Part shown: in pieces, positions 47,827-55,770 of the stretch
Position numbering within the stretch: the stretch's first letter is position 1
Layout: every line of letters begins with the position of its first letter
Assembly: GCF_014694455.1 (NCBI RefSeq)
Contig: NZ_JAAUWT010000001.1
Span: forward strand, 310,001-374,000
Source: Vibrio sp. S9_S30
GTDB lineage: Bacteria > Pseudomonadota > Gammaproteobacteria > Enterobacterales > Vibrionaceae
DNA length: 64,000 nucleotides
Direction of reading: 5' to 3'
Position numbers and translations under genes: made by a program
Notes under the pieces: generated by a model
Databases searched by the model: none
What the model was told of the DNA's origin: nothing
Seen by the model: only the letters and a program-made list of their open reading frames with translations

Positions 47827-48291
47827 TTAGTCTTTCTTACTGGAGGCATTTTCATAAAATTGAATTCGTTCAACTTTTGACCCGGATCGCTCAGCTTCAA
47901 ATTCGGACTCTAAGAAAGCTTTGACGATTTCTTTTGCCAATTCCGTCCCGACGACCCTAGCTCCTAGAGTAAGGATTTGAGCATTGTTGCTTTTCCTAGC
48001 ACGTTGAGCTGAATACGTATCATGAGCTTGAGCTGCCCGAATCCCCGATACCTTGTTGGCTGTAATAGCCATACCAATTCCTGTACCGCAAAGCAATATG
48101 CCACGTTGGTGTTTGCCCGATTGAATGGATGTTGCCAGCGCAAAGGCAACGTCTGGATAACTCGTGTCGTCAACGCAAAGGTCACCATAATCTTCAATTT
48201 CAAAGCCTTGCTCTGAAAGAAATTCCATAATGGTGTTCTTTAAATCCGTCGCTGCATCATCACTTCCAATGGCGATTGAAAAATCGTCCAT
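47827..48291 (-). CDS. RpiB/LacAB-family sugar-phosphate isomerase (probable erythrulose-4-phosphate isomerase)
   Basis: A 154-residue aldose-ketose isomerase of the ribose-5-phosphate isomerase B family. Visible are SIAIGSDDAATDLK at the N-terminus, the active-site cysteine and anion loop GILLCGTGIGMAITANKV (Cys near residue 68), and AQILTLGARVVG. Homologues in erythritol pathways (EryI, DerI) convert D-erythrulose-4-phosphate to D-erythrose-4-phosphate, and the kinase and dehydrogenase neighbours favour that over housekeeping RpiB. It is the first gene of the minus-strand operon and has a half-conserved copy of the island operator 17-50 bp upstream. Confidence 0.82.
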   Translation of the reverse strand: MDDFSIAIGSDDAATDLKNTIMEFLSEQGFEIEDYGDLCVDDTSYPDVAFALATSIQSGKHQRGILLCGTGIGMAITANKVSGIRAAQAHDTYSAQRARKSNNAQILTLGARVVGTELAKEIVKAFLESEFEAERSGSKVERIQFYENASSKKD

Positions 48292-48307
48292 TCCGCCTCC
48301 TTATGTA

Positions 48308-48341
48308 TGCCCATGTGATTTATACATTGAACATATGAACA
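48308..48341. promoter_or_regulatory. Weak third copy of the island operator, before the rpiB-like gene
   Basis: The right half CATATGAACA (48332-48341) is perfect; at the same N14 spacing the left half TGCCCATGTG matches TGTTCAAATG at 6 of 10 positions. It ends 17 bp from the start of the rpiB-like gene. Confidence 0.4.
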
Positions 48342-48534
48342 GGTTGTTTTCATTTATTTCCTTTAGATTGTTGTAAATTTAATCACCTGTCAAATGCGCT
48401 ATTTATCAATAATTCAAATAAAAACGGACCCTGTTTTATTTTTATTTGTTATTTAACAATGAGTTAATGTGGTGTGAGTTTGTCATTATTATAATTGAGA
48501 CAAATATTATTAAAAATATGTGAACTAAAACATG

Positions 48535-48574
48535 CATCGTTCAAATGTTAATCATATTATTCATATGAACGATG
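48535..48574. promoter_or_regulatory. Bipartite operator of the divergent tetritol operons
   Basis: An inverted repeat with 13-bp arms, CATCGTTCAAATG (48535-48547) and CATATGAACGATG (48562-48574), 12 of 13 positions complementary, separated by 14 nt. The inner 34 bp share 27 identical positions with the site at 53428-53461. The design suits a tetrameric SorC-family regulator. It lies 135 bp before the binding-protein gene. Confidence 0.65.
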
Positions 48575-48709
48575 TGAGTTGCGAATGTTCATGTTGGTTT
48601 TCGTAAGCAGGCAAGCTTCTCACTTCTCACAATCCTATGAAGCAAAGCTGACCTCTCTGAGTGCTGAGCTACTCAAGAAAGGCTTTGAGCGCAAATAAAG
48701 GGAATTATC

Positions 48710-49714
48710 ATGAAACATGTGTTTAGGAAAACCTCATTACTGCTAGCAACGGCTGTTCTTACTCTTGGAGCCGGCACCGTTTCAGCCAAACCCATCAGAA
48801 TTGGTGCAGCTGTGTATGGCTTACAAGCTGAATTTATGCAGTTGTGGAGTAATGCAGCCAAGCAGCATCCCGCCGTTAAATCAGGAGAAGTGGAAGTGAC
48901 GGTGTTCGATGGCCGATATGACGCTTTAGTGCAGGAAAACCAATTCGATACCATGGTTACTCGACAATTTGACGCCATTGTTTTTGTTCCCATTGACGCC
49001 GAAGCTTGTGCCAGTGCCGTAGCAAAAGCCGCCGCTGCCAATATTCCAGTCATTGGGTCGAACACTCGATGTAATTCGGATCAGCTTGCGTCATTTGTTG
49101 GATCTGACGACGTTAAAGCTGGGGAAATGGTGGCGAATGCCGTTCTAGAAAAAATGGGTTTCAAAGGTAACGTTGTGGTCATTGAAGGGCCGATTGGGCA
49201 ATCAGCCCAGATTGATCGAGCCCAAGGCATCAAGAACGTACTGGATAAAAATTCAAACGTGACAGTACTAGAAAAACGAACAGCAAACTGGTCTCGTGCG
49301 GAAGCGCTCTCATTGATGGAAAACTGGCTAACGTCTTATCGTGGAAACATTGGCGGCATCATTGCACAAAATGATGAAATGGCATTAGGCGCAATCGAAG
49401 CCATTAAAGCGGCTGGGTTAAAAGTGGACGATTTCTCTATCGCGGGTGTTGATGGCATTACCGATGCGTTGAGGGCAGTTAAAGATGGGAGCATGGAATC
49501 GGTGTTGCAAGATGCAGAAGCTCAGGCTCAAGGAGCGATTGATGTTGCTATTCGTCAGGTGATTGGCAGCCGTTATCAACCCAAATCCCCCATTTGGACT
49601 GCGTATCAGGCGGATATGGCATGGGCTGACGGGATGAAAAAGCATTACAACGTGCCATGGACCCCAGTCACACGGGATAACGTGGAGAAATTGCTAAGTA
49701 AGCGTGGTAATTAA
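48710..49714 (+). CDS. Sugar/polyol ABC transporter periplasmic binding protein (system 1)
   Basis: A 334-residue type 1 periplasmic binding protein (Peripla_BP_4, RbsB-like). The signal peptide covers about residues 1-27 (LLLATAVLTLGAGTVSA). Family features include IRIGAAVYGLQAEFMQLW, FDAIVFVPIDAEAC, VVVIEGPIGQSAQIDRAQGI and IIAQNDEMALGAIEAIKAAG. AAAGGGA precedes the start. It heads the plus-strand operon binding protein, DthD-like dehydrogenase, ATPase, permease; a stem-loop just after the stop may give it higher expression than the downstream genes. Substrate inferred to be a four-carbon polyol. Confidence 0.85.
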   Translation: MKHVFRKTSLLLATAVLTLGAGTVSAKPIRIGAAVYGLQAEFMQLWSNAAKQHPAVKSGEVEVTVFDGRYDALVQENQFDTMVTRQFDAIVFVPIDAEACASAVAKAAAANIPVIGSNTRCNSDQLASFVGSDDVKAGEMVANAVLEKMGFKGNVVVIEGPIGQSAQIDRAQGIKNVLDKNSNVTVLEKRTANWSRAEALSLMENWLTSYRGNIGGIIAQNDEMALGAIEAIKAAGLKVDDFSIAGVDGITDALRAVKDGSMESVLQDAEAQAQGAIDVAIRQVIGSRYQPKSPIWTAYQADMAWADGMKKHYNVPWTPVTRDNVEKLLSKRGN

Positions 49715-49730
49715 TCGGATTGAATATTTC

Positions 49731-49753
49731 GCCCAAGGCTAATGGCTTTGGGC
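49731..49753 (+). terminator. Stem-loop after the binding-protein gene
   Basis: GCCCAAGGC-TAAT-GGCTTTGGGC, a near-perfect stem with GTTGTGGCTTTTATTTC behind it. Partial terminators or stabilising stems at this point are common in binding-protein operons. Confidence 0.5.
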
Positions 49754-49772
49754 GTTGTGGCTTTTATTTCTC

Positions 49773-49826
49773 TAAAGCTATGTATTTCACTAACGCTATG
49801 TATTTGTCTAACGCTATGTATTTATC
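49773..49826. repeat. Three-copy 18-bp tandem repeat before the short-chain dehydrogenase
   Basis: Units at 49773-49790, 49791-49808 and 49809-49826 with core TAACGCTATGTATTT. If read in the dehydrogenase frame they encode KAMYFTNAMYLSNAMYLS. The likely start lies downstream, so the array is probably 5' non-coding. Confidence 0.88.
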
Positions 49827-49839
49827 AAAGGAGATGAGC

Positions 49840-50601
49840 ATGCAGCAATTACCGGATCACTCTTTTTCTCTAGCCGGAAAAACGGCGATGGTTACTGGCG
49901 GTGCCGCTGGGATCGGCCATGCGATTTGTGATGCATTTTTGATGAAAGGTGCCCGTGTCGTGCTGATTGATATTCATCCTGATGTCGATAAGGTTGCCAA
50001 ACAGCTGAGTGCCGATAGAGCTTTAGGTTTACAAGTTGATGTTACCTGTCGACAAAGCGTACAAAGCGCGACAGATGACGTGAAAAAGCGCTTCGGTCAC
50101 ATCGATATTTTGGTGAATTGCGCGGGCATAGTGGCACTGGATGACGCACTCGAACTGTCCGACAAAGACTGGGACAACACCATGAATGTGAATCTGAAAA
50201 GTGTGTACCTCATGAGCCAGATCGTTGGGAGAGAAATGGTGGCGAATGGGGTGGGGCGAATTGTCAATATTGCCTCTCAGGCAGGCATGGTCGCGATAGA
50301 TAAACACTTGGCATATTGCGCCAGTAAAGCAGGGGTGATTTCGCTTACGCAGGTCTTGGCATTGGAATGGTCCCCTATGGGGGTCACGGTTAACGCTATT
50401 TCTCCAACGGTAGTATTGACCGAGCTTGGGAAAAAAGCGTGGTCAGGTGACGTTGCTAAAGAGATGAAAATGAAAATACCGACCCGTCGCTTTGCCGAGC
50501 CGCACGAAATTGCTTCGGCCGCCATTTACCTTGCGAGTGATGAAGCGGCCATGATCAGTGGGGCTAACCTAGTGATTGATGGTGGCTACACTATCCAGTG
50601 A
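49840..50601 (+). CDS. dthD: GolD/DthD-type short-chain dehydrogenase (probable D-threitol dehydrogenase)
   Basis: An NAD(P)-dependent SDR of 253 residues. Cofactor motif TGGAAGIGHAI is near residue 17, NCAGI near 91, catalytic Ser in NIASQAGMV, YCASK (Tyr and Lys) and VNAISPTVVLTELGKKAW after it; this last stretch and FSLAGK...VIDGGYTIQ are typical of the GolD/DthD group, which includes D-threitol dehydrogenase. The ATG at 49840 is chosen because AAAGGAG lies 6 nt upstream. The frame is open to 49720 through the 18-bp repeats. It sits between the binding protein and ATPase of transporter 1, suggesting that this transporter imports its substrate. Confidence 0.78.
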   Translation: MQQLPDHSFSLAGKTAMVTGGAAGIGHAICDAFLMKGARVVLIDIHPDVDKVAKQLSADRALGLQVDVTCRQSVQSATDDVKKRFGHIDILVNCAGIVALDDALELSDKDWDNTMNVNLKSVYLMSQIVGREMVANGVGRIVNIASQAGMVAIDKHLAYCASKAGVISLTQVLALEWSPMGVTVNAISPTVVLTELGKKAWSGDVAKEMKMKIPTRRFAEPHEIASAAIYLASDEAAMISGANLVIDGGYTIQ

Positions 50602-50612
50602 TGGAGAATAGA

Positions 50613-52094
50613 ATGACGGAATATGTTCTGCAAGCCACTGGAATTAAGAAAACCTTTTCTGGTGTCGTGGCCCTCAAGCGAGGAGATCTGAACCTTCGTA
50701 AAGGCACCATTCATGCGTTATGCGGTGGTAATGGGGCCGGAAAATCCACTTTTCTGAACGTATTAATGGGGATTTACGCAAGGGATGAAGGGGAGATATT
50801 ACTCAATAGCTTGCCGGTCAAATTCTCTAGCCCTTCTCAAGCATTAAAAGCAGGGATCTCTTTTATTAGCCAAGAGCTAGAACCTGTGCCAGATATGACG
50901 GTGGCCGAAAATATTTACCTAGGTCGTGAGCCTAAAAAGTTCGGTGGCTTTGTGGTCGACAAAGCGCTCATGGAAGGGAATACAAGCCAGCTGCTTCATG
51001 AATTGAAGTTTGATATATCCGCGAATGCATTCATGCGTGAACTGAGTTTATCGCAAATTCAGCTGGTGGAAATTGCAAAAGCCATATCCTACAACGCTCG
51101 AATTATCATTATGGATGAGCCAACGTCTGCGATAGGCGAGCAAGAAGTCAACGATTTGTTTGACACTATGCGCCAGCTTAAAGCGTCTGGCACCTCGATT
51201 ATTTACGTGTCACATCGTATGAACGAGTTGTTTCGTATTGCCGACGATTATTCCATTTTCAGAGACGGTCAATTCATCCAATCCGGCGCAATGAAAGACA
51301 TCAACCACCATGAATTGATCAATTTAATTTTAGGATCTGAATTGGAAGAGGAGTACGCCAAATTCAATCAACTGACGGATCGCCCTTTACTGAGAGTACA
51401 TCAGCTAGCGCTTGCAGAGGCTTTTTCTCCCATCGATTTGACGCTGCACCAAGGGGAGATTTTGGGGGTGTTTGGTTTGATGGGAGCAGGAAGAAGTGAA
51501 TTTTTGGAAACCTTGTTTGGTCTTCGAGAGCCCAGCCAAGGAGAGATCGAATTGGGTGATGAACGTTATCAACCTCGCTCCCCCAAACAAGCCATGGAAA
51601 AAGGGTTTGCTTTGGTGACAGAGGATAGAAAAGGCAGTGGGCTTTTTTTGGAAAGCAGCGTGGTGAAAAACATCTCTTACGCATCATTAAATCAATTGTC
51701 CCGCAGAGGGGTCGTTACATTAAAACAAGAGCAAACAGTATCGGATGAGATGTTCGAACGCTTTTCAATAAAAGCAACGAAAGACATGGACGTCAAAAGT
51801 TTGAGTGGCGGTAATCAGCAGAAAGTGGTGTTGGCAAAATGGATGGCAACTCAGCCCAAAGTCTTGTTACTGGATGAACCGACTAGGGGGGTGGACGTAG
51901 GCGCCAAGCGAGAGATCTACCAGTTTATGTCTCAATTTGCGCGTGAGGGCAAAGCCATCATTTTGGTGTCATCTGAAATTCCAGAAATATTGGGCATGAG
52001 TGATAGGGTCATTGTGTTTCGCAAAGGAAAAATAACAGGAGAACTCACACGCGAAGCATTGAGCCAAGAAGCACTATCGAAATTGGCCTCTTAA
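50613..52094 (+). CDS. Sugar/polyol ABC transporter ATPase (system 1, RbsA-like)
   Basis: A 493-residue fused double ATPase. NBD1 has Walker A GGNGAGKST near residue 37, a divergent signature LSLSQIQLVEIAKA and Walker B IIIMDEPTSAIG. NBD2 has the degenerate Walker A GLMGAGRSEF typical of RbsA, signature LSGGNQQKVV and VLLLDEPTRGVDVGAK. I start at 50613 (MTEYVLQATGIKK), 8 nt after TGGAGAA; the frame overlaps the dehydrogenase stop further up. Works with the permease 40 nt downstream. Confidence 0.88.
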   Translation: MTEYVLQATGIKKTFSGVVALKRGDLNLRKGTIHALCGGNGAGKSTFLNVLMGIYARDEGEILLNSLPVKFSSPSQALKAGISFISQELEPVPDMTVAENIYLGREPKKFGGFVVDKALMEGNTSQLLHELKFDISANAFMRELSLSQIQLVEIAKAISYNARIIIMDEPTSAIGEQEVNDLFDTMRQLKASGTSIIYVSHRMNELFRIADDYSIFRDGQFIQSGAMKDINHHELINLILGSELEEEYAKFNQLTDRPLLRVHQLALAEAFSPIDLTLHQGEILGVFGLMGAGRSEFLETLFGLREPSQGEIELGDERYQPRSPKQAMEKGFALVTEDRKGSGLFLESSVVKNISYASLNQLSRRGVVTLKQEQTVSDEMFERFSIKATKDMDVKSLSGGNQQKVVLAKWMATQPKVLLLDEPTRGVDVGAKREIYQFMSQFAREGKAIILVSSEIPEILGMSDRVIVFRKGKITGELTREALSQEALSKLAS

Positions 52095-52134
52095 CCCCAA
52101 AAAACGAATAAGACGTAGTCGAAGGATTGAATTC

Positions 52135-53127
52135 ATGGGAACAGAACAGAACACATCGGAAGCCCCCAAAGCATCGTTTAGCAATCAGAACACGAATTGG
52201 CGTGGGTGGGCATCTAGGTATGGCATCGTGCTGGCATTTATCGCTATTTGCTTAATATTATCGATCGCAAGCCCATACTTTTTGACAGCCAATAACTTAA
52301 TCAATGTCCTCCGCCAGACATCCATTAACGGCATTCTGGCTTTGGGGATGACTTTCGTCATTTTGACGCGCGGCATTGATCTGTCGGTCGGTTCCATGGT
52401 GGCATTCACTGCGATGGTGGCCGCGAGCTTTGCGACTGGATCAGGCAATACGGCTATTCTAGCTCCGGTGATCTTTGGAATGGGAGCGGGGCTCGCATTG
52501 GGTGTCGCCAATGGTTTTGTGATAGCGCGTTTTGCGGTGCCCCCTTTTGTTATGACGCTCGGCATGCTCAGCATGGCGCGCGGGCTGACACTTATCTACA
52601 GCGATGGCATGCCGATCTCCAACTTGAACCCAAGTTACAAGTTCATTGGTCAGGGGTTAGTGATGGGCGTCCCTATGCCGGTCATTCTGTTTTTAGTGGT
52701 CTTTGCACTCAGTTGGTTTGTGCTGCGTTACACCACCTATGGGCGTTATGTGTATGCCGTGGGTGGAAACCCCAAAGCAGCAAGAACCTCAGGCATCAAT
52801 GTTAAATGGATTACGTTTAGTGTTTACGGTATTGCCGGCTTACTTAGCGGGTTAGCTGGATTGATTTTGTCTGCTCGAACTTCTGCGGCGTTGCCGCAGG
52901 CCGGTGTCGCGTATGAATTAGATGCGATTGCTGCGGTGGTGATTGGTGGAACCAGTTTAGCGGGTGGCGTGGGCAGTGTTGTAGGGACGCTGTTTGGCGC
53001 CTTGATTATTGGGGTATTAAACAATGGTCTCGATCTTCTTGGCGTTTCTTCTTTTTATCAGCAAGTCGTGAAGGGCGCGATCATTGTGTTGGCCGTCATG
53101 ATGGATCGTTCGCGATTGAAAGAGTAA
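52135..53127 (+). CDS. Sugar/polyol ABC transporter permease (system 1, RbsC-like)
   Basis: A 330-residue BPD_transp_2 permease with 8-10 hydrophobic segments. Family landmarks are NGILALGMTFVILTRGIDLSVGS near residue 63, GLANGFVIA-type loop (GVANGFVIARFAVPPFVMTL), YAVGGNPKAARTSGINV and AVVIGGTSLAGGVGSVVGTL. A ~25-residue polar N-terminal extension (EQNTSEAPKASFSNQNTNWR) precedes the first helix. AAGGA lies 9 nt before the ATG. Last gene of operon 1; a 360-bp promoter region follows. Confidence 0.88.
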   Translation: MGTEQNTSEAPKASFSNQNTNWRGWASRYGIVLAFIAICLILSIASPYFLTANNLINVLRQTSINGILALGMTFVILTRGIDLSVGSMVAFTAMVAASFATGSGNTAILAPVIFGMGAGLALGVANGFVIARFAVPPFVMTLGMLSMARGLTLIYSDGMPISNLNPSYKFIGQGLVMGVPMPVILFLVVFALSWFVLRYTTYGRYVYAVGGNPKAARTSGINVKWITFSVYGIAGLLSGLAGLILSARTSAALPQAGVAYELDAIAAVVIGGTSLAGGVGSVVGTLFGALIIGVLNNGLDLLGVSSFYQQVVKGAIIVLAVMMDRSRLKE

Positions 53128-53408
53128 TGCGCGTGACTCCCCCTTAAGGCTCAGCCGCAGAGGGCTTAATGCCAAGTTGGATTTATATTTTGTTCATTTG
53201 TTTTTTATTTCTATCAAATGAATGGTTCTTATCGCCTTTTTTCAATGTGTTTGGCGCGTCTGTAGTTTGGATGAGCGGATTGTTGAGCCGGATCTTTCAA
53301 CGTACATGATGGTCTTATCATGCGGCGTTATTTTTATGAATGGAAAAACAATTGGTTAATGTGGTGTTATTTTTGTGTTTTAAAGTTAATACAAAATACC
53401 TGTAATAT
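53128..53408. other. Intergenic region upstream of the second transporter operon
   Basis: About 280 bp without a gene between the end of operon 1 and the CRP/operator cluster of operon 2. No clear terminator for operon 1 was seen. Confidence 0.5.
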
Positions 53409-53424
53409 TGTGATGGTAATCACT
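53409..53424 (+). promoter_or_regulatory. CRP-cAMP site before transporter operon 2
   Basis: TGTGA-TGGTAA-TCACT matches 9 of 10 consensus half-site bases (TGTGA-N6-TCACA). It ends 3 bp before the bipartite operator, so catabolite activation and substrate-dependent control probably meet here. Confidence 0.65.
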
Positions 53425-53427
53425 AAA

Positions 53428-53461
53428 TGTTCAAATGTGAATAGTAGTATTCAAATGAACA
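53428..53461. promoter_or_regulatory. Bipartite operator of transporter operon 2
   Basis: TGTTCAAATG (53428-53437), N14, CAAATGAACA (53452-53461): half-sites complementary at 9 of 10 positions, with the same spacing as the site at 48535-48574. It ends 27 bp before the first gene. Confidence 0.65.
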
Positions 53462-53488
53462 GATTGTGAGCATTGTGGAAGAGAAAGA

Positions 53489-54151
53489 ATGACAAAAAGC
53501 AGTTCATTGATCCTAGAAAGAAAAATCAGAAGTCTTTCCGCAGGGTGGCTGTGGCTTACCTTTTTTGCTTTGGCTACCGCCGCGATACTCGATACCACGT
53601 TTGTGGTAATGGGGTCGAAAGAGGATACGCGTCAACAAGTTTTTTCCGTAGAAGGCTACGCAGTGGCAACATTCCCAAGCATTCAAAGTCACGTATTCTC
53701 GCGAGCCGTCGAGGCGACAGAACTGGCGTCAGCCATTACTCAAAACAAGAAAGAAGCCGCTGAACAATACGGCGTAAAGTCCAAAGGCGGTATCGGATCG
53801 GTTGTCCCTGTGTCCTTTAGAGGGGTGGTCGAAAAAGGCAAATCTGGTATTTGGACCGTGAATATTGATGGCATGCCAGCGAACATCCGAGTGCGCGTCC
53901 AAACCGGCCCCGCGATCAACGGCACCGATCTGAGGGACGCAACGGGATCGATTGAATTCAATCAATTTAAAAATCAGATCGAATACCAAAATGTGGGGGC
54001 GGCACTCAACAATGAAATGAAAAAACAGGTGTTAGCCTCGATAGACAATACAACCCTTGAAGGCAAAGAAGTCTCCGTAGTTGGGGTATTTAAACTGATT
54101 AACGCCAAAAACTGGTTAGTGACCCCCGTTCAGTTTGAGGTGCTGCCATGA
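53489..54151 (+). CDS. DUF2291-like exported protein of the ABC operon
   Basis: A 220-residue protein with one N-terminal membrane segment (GWLWLTFFALATAAILDTTFVVMG, about residues 19-42) and a periplasmic beta-rich part. It resembles DUF2291 proteins, small envelope proteins encoded with ribose-type ABC transporters (family assignment from memory and context). I see no lipobox cysteine. Role unknown; an accessory to the transporter is plausible. GAAGAGAAAGA precedes the ATG. Its stop overlaps the ATPase start as ATGA, so they are coupled. Confidence 0.65.
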   Translation: MTKSSSLILERKIRSLSAGWLWLTFFALATAAILDTTFVVMGSKEDTRQQVFSVEGYAVATFPSIQSHVFSRAVEATELASAITQNKKEAAEQYGVKSKGGIGSVVPVSFRGVVEKGKSGIWTVNIDGMPANIRVRVQTGPAINGTDLRDATGSIEFNQFKNQIEYQNVGAALNNEMKKQVLASIDNTTLEGKEVSVVGVFKLINAKNWLVTPVQFEVLP

Positions 54152-55734
54152 ATACGATGAGTAGCAACAACACGGATGCGATCGTGGCTGATGATACGAT
54201 CAAGAGTGCTGGTGCGATCAAGAATGCTGATGTGATCATGGAAGCAAGGCAGGTTTCAAAGTCTTTCGGCAATACTCATGCTCTGAAAGCCGTCAACTTT
54301 TCCATTTATCGGGGGCAGGTTACCACGCTTTTTGGTGAAAACGGCGCCGGAAAATCGACCTTAATGAATGTGCTTTCGGGCATTTTGCGCCCCACCACGG
54401 GCGACATCCTACTGGATAATGAACCGGTTGTATTTCAATCGTCAAATGAAGCGCGTGATCATGGTATTTGCATTATCCATCAGGAACTCAGCTTGGCACC
54501 CAATTTAAATGTGCGTGACAACATTTTTATGGGGCGTGAAATACAGGGCTCTTTTGGTGTGGATTACGCGGAGGAAGAGCGTCAGACACGAGCGCTAATG
54601 AGTGAGTTGGAAGAGCATATCGATCCTCTCACCCCTGTGGAAGATTTGCGCTTAGGTCAACAGCAATTGATTGAAATTGCCCGTGCACTGTCGGTCAATT
54701 CAAGAATCCTCATTATGGATGAACCCACTTCGGCACTCAGCGCAGCCGAGGTAGACGTTTTATTTAAGGTGATCAGGGAATTAACAAGCCGTGGCGTATC
54801 CATTGTTTATATATCACACCACCTAGAAGAGGCGCTCCAAATTACGGATCACGCTTTGGTGTTAAGGGATGGCGCGATGACGGCGTATGCCCCGCGTGCA
54901 GATATCGATCTTGGTTGGATAGTGAGGCACATGGTTGGCGACAACTACAGTTTGGGCAAGCCGCCGCAAGATAAGAGGGATGGAGAGGTTGTCCTTGATA
55001 TCAAAAACCTGTCGGTCGATGACCCTTCTGGCTCTGGGTTCAAATCCGTGGATAAACTTTCTCTCTCCCTTCACAAGAATGAAATTGTCTGTCTTTACGG
55101 CTTAATGGGCGCTGGGCGAACGGAGCTCATGGAATGCATCGCTGGTCGCCTAAAAGAGTCAGGGGGGGCTGTTGAAATGCAAGGTCACCCGCTGACTGGA
55201 ATGAGCATTTCCGAAAGAATCCAATCTGGATTGGTGTTAGTGCCAGAAGATCGCCAGCGTGACGGTTTGGTTCAAACCATGGATGTCGGCAGTAATGTAT
55301 CGCTGGCTAGCATAGGACGTTTTGTTAAGCGTTACGTGCTGTCTAAGGAGAGTGAGGAAGCGTTGATTGCTCGTTCTATCCAAAACGTCACGATAAAAGC
55401 CGATGGACCGAAAAGCCAAATCAGTTCGTTGTCTGGAGGCAATCAACAAAAAGTCGTGATAGGCAAAATGTTGGCGACAAAACCGAAAGTCATTCTATTG
55501 GATGAGCCAAGTCGAGGCATCGATATTGGTGCGAAAGCGGAAGTGTTTAAGCTGCTCAGTCAACAGGCTGAAAAAGGCTTGTCTGTGATGTATTCCACGT
55601 CAGAAGTGGAAGAGTGTTTAAGCATTGCTCATCGGATAGTGGTGCTTCGCCGCGGGAAAATCTCCGCCATTTTTGACTCAACTGCGGTCAAGGAAGACAT
55701 CATGGCGGCATCGGGTGAATCTCTGATCGCCTAG
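54148..55734 (+). CDS. Sugar/polyol ABC transporter ATPase (system 2, RbsA-like)
   Basis: A 528-residue fused double ATPase. The first ~30 residues are an unusual polar extension made of four six-residue units (DAIVAD, DTIKSA, GAIKNA, DVIMEA); the conserved part begins EARQVSKSFGNTHALKAV. NBD1: Walker A GENGAGKST, signature LRLGQQQLIEIARAL, Walker B ILIMDEPTSALSAAE. NBD2: GLMGAGRTEL, LSGGNQQKVV, VILLDEPSRGIDIGAK. The start overlaps the DUF2291-like stop; an in-frame ATG at codon 31 is an alternative. Confidence 0.87.
   Translation: MNTMSSNNTDAIVADDTIKSAGAIKNADVIMEARQVSKSFGNTHALKAVNFSIYRGQVTTLFGENGAGKSTLMNVLSGILRPTTGDILLDNEPVVFQSSNEARDHGICIIHQELSLAPNLNVRDNIFMGREIQGSFGVDYAEEERQTRALMSELEEHIDPLTPVEDLRLGQQQLIEIARALSVNSRILIMDEPTSALSAAEVDVLFKVIRELTSRGVSIVYISHHLEEALQITDHALVLRDGAMTAYAPRADIDLGWIVRHMVGDNYSLGKPPQDKRDGEVVLDIKNLSVDDPSGSGFKSVDKLSLSLHKNEIVCLYGLMGAGRTELMECIAGRLKESGGAVEMQGHPLTGMSISERIQSGLVLVPEDRQRDGLVQTMDVGSNVSLASIGRFVKRYVLSKESEEALIARSIQNVTIKADGPKSQISSLSGGNQQKVVIGKMLATKPKVILLDEPSRGIDIGAKAEVFKLLSQQAEKGLSVMYSTSEVEECLSIAHRIVVLRRGKISAIFDSTAVKEDIMAASGESLIA
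54175..54246 (+). repeat. Four imperfect 18-bp repeats in the ATPase N-terminus
   Basis: In-frame units at 54175, 54193, 54211 and 54229 sharing GATNNGATCNNGNNTGCT-like pattern, encoding the six-residue repeat noted for the ATPase. They precede the conserved ATPase fold. Confidence 0.65.
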
Positions 55735-55770
55735 CCAGAAACCAAATTAAATCACTATGGAGTAAGGGAT

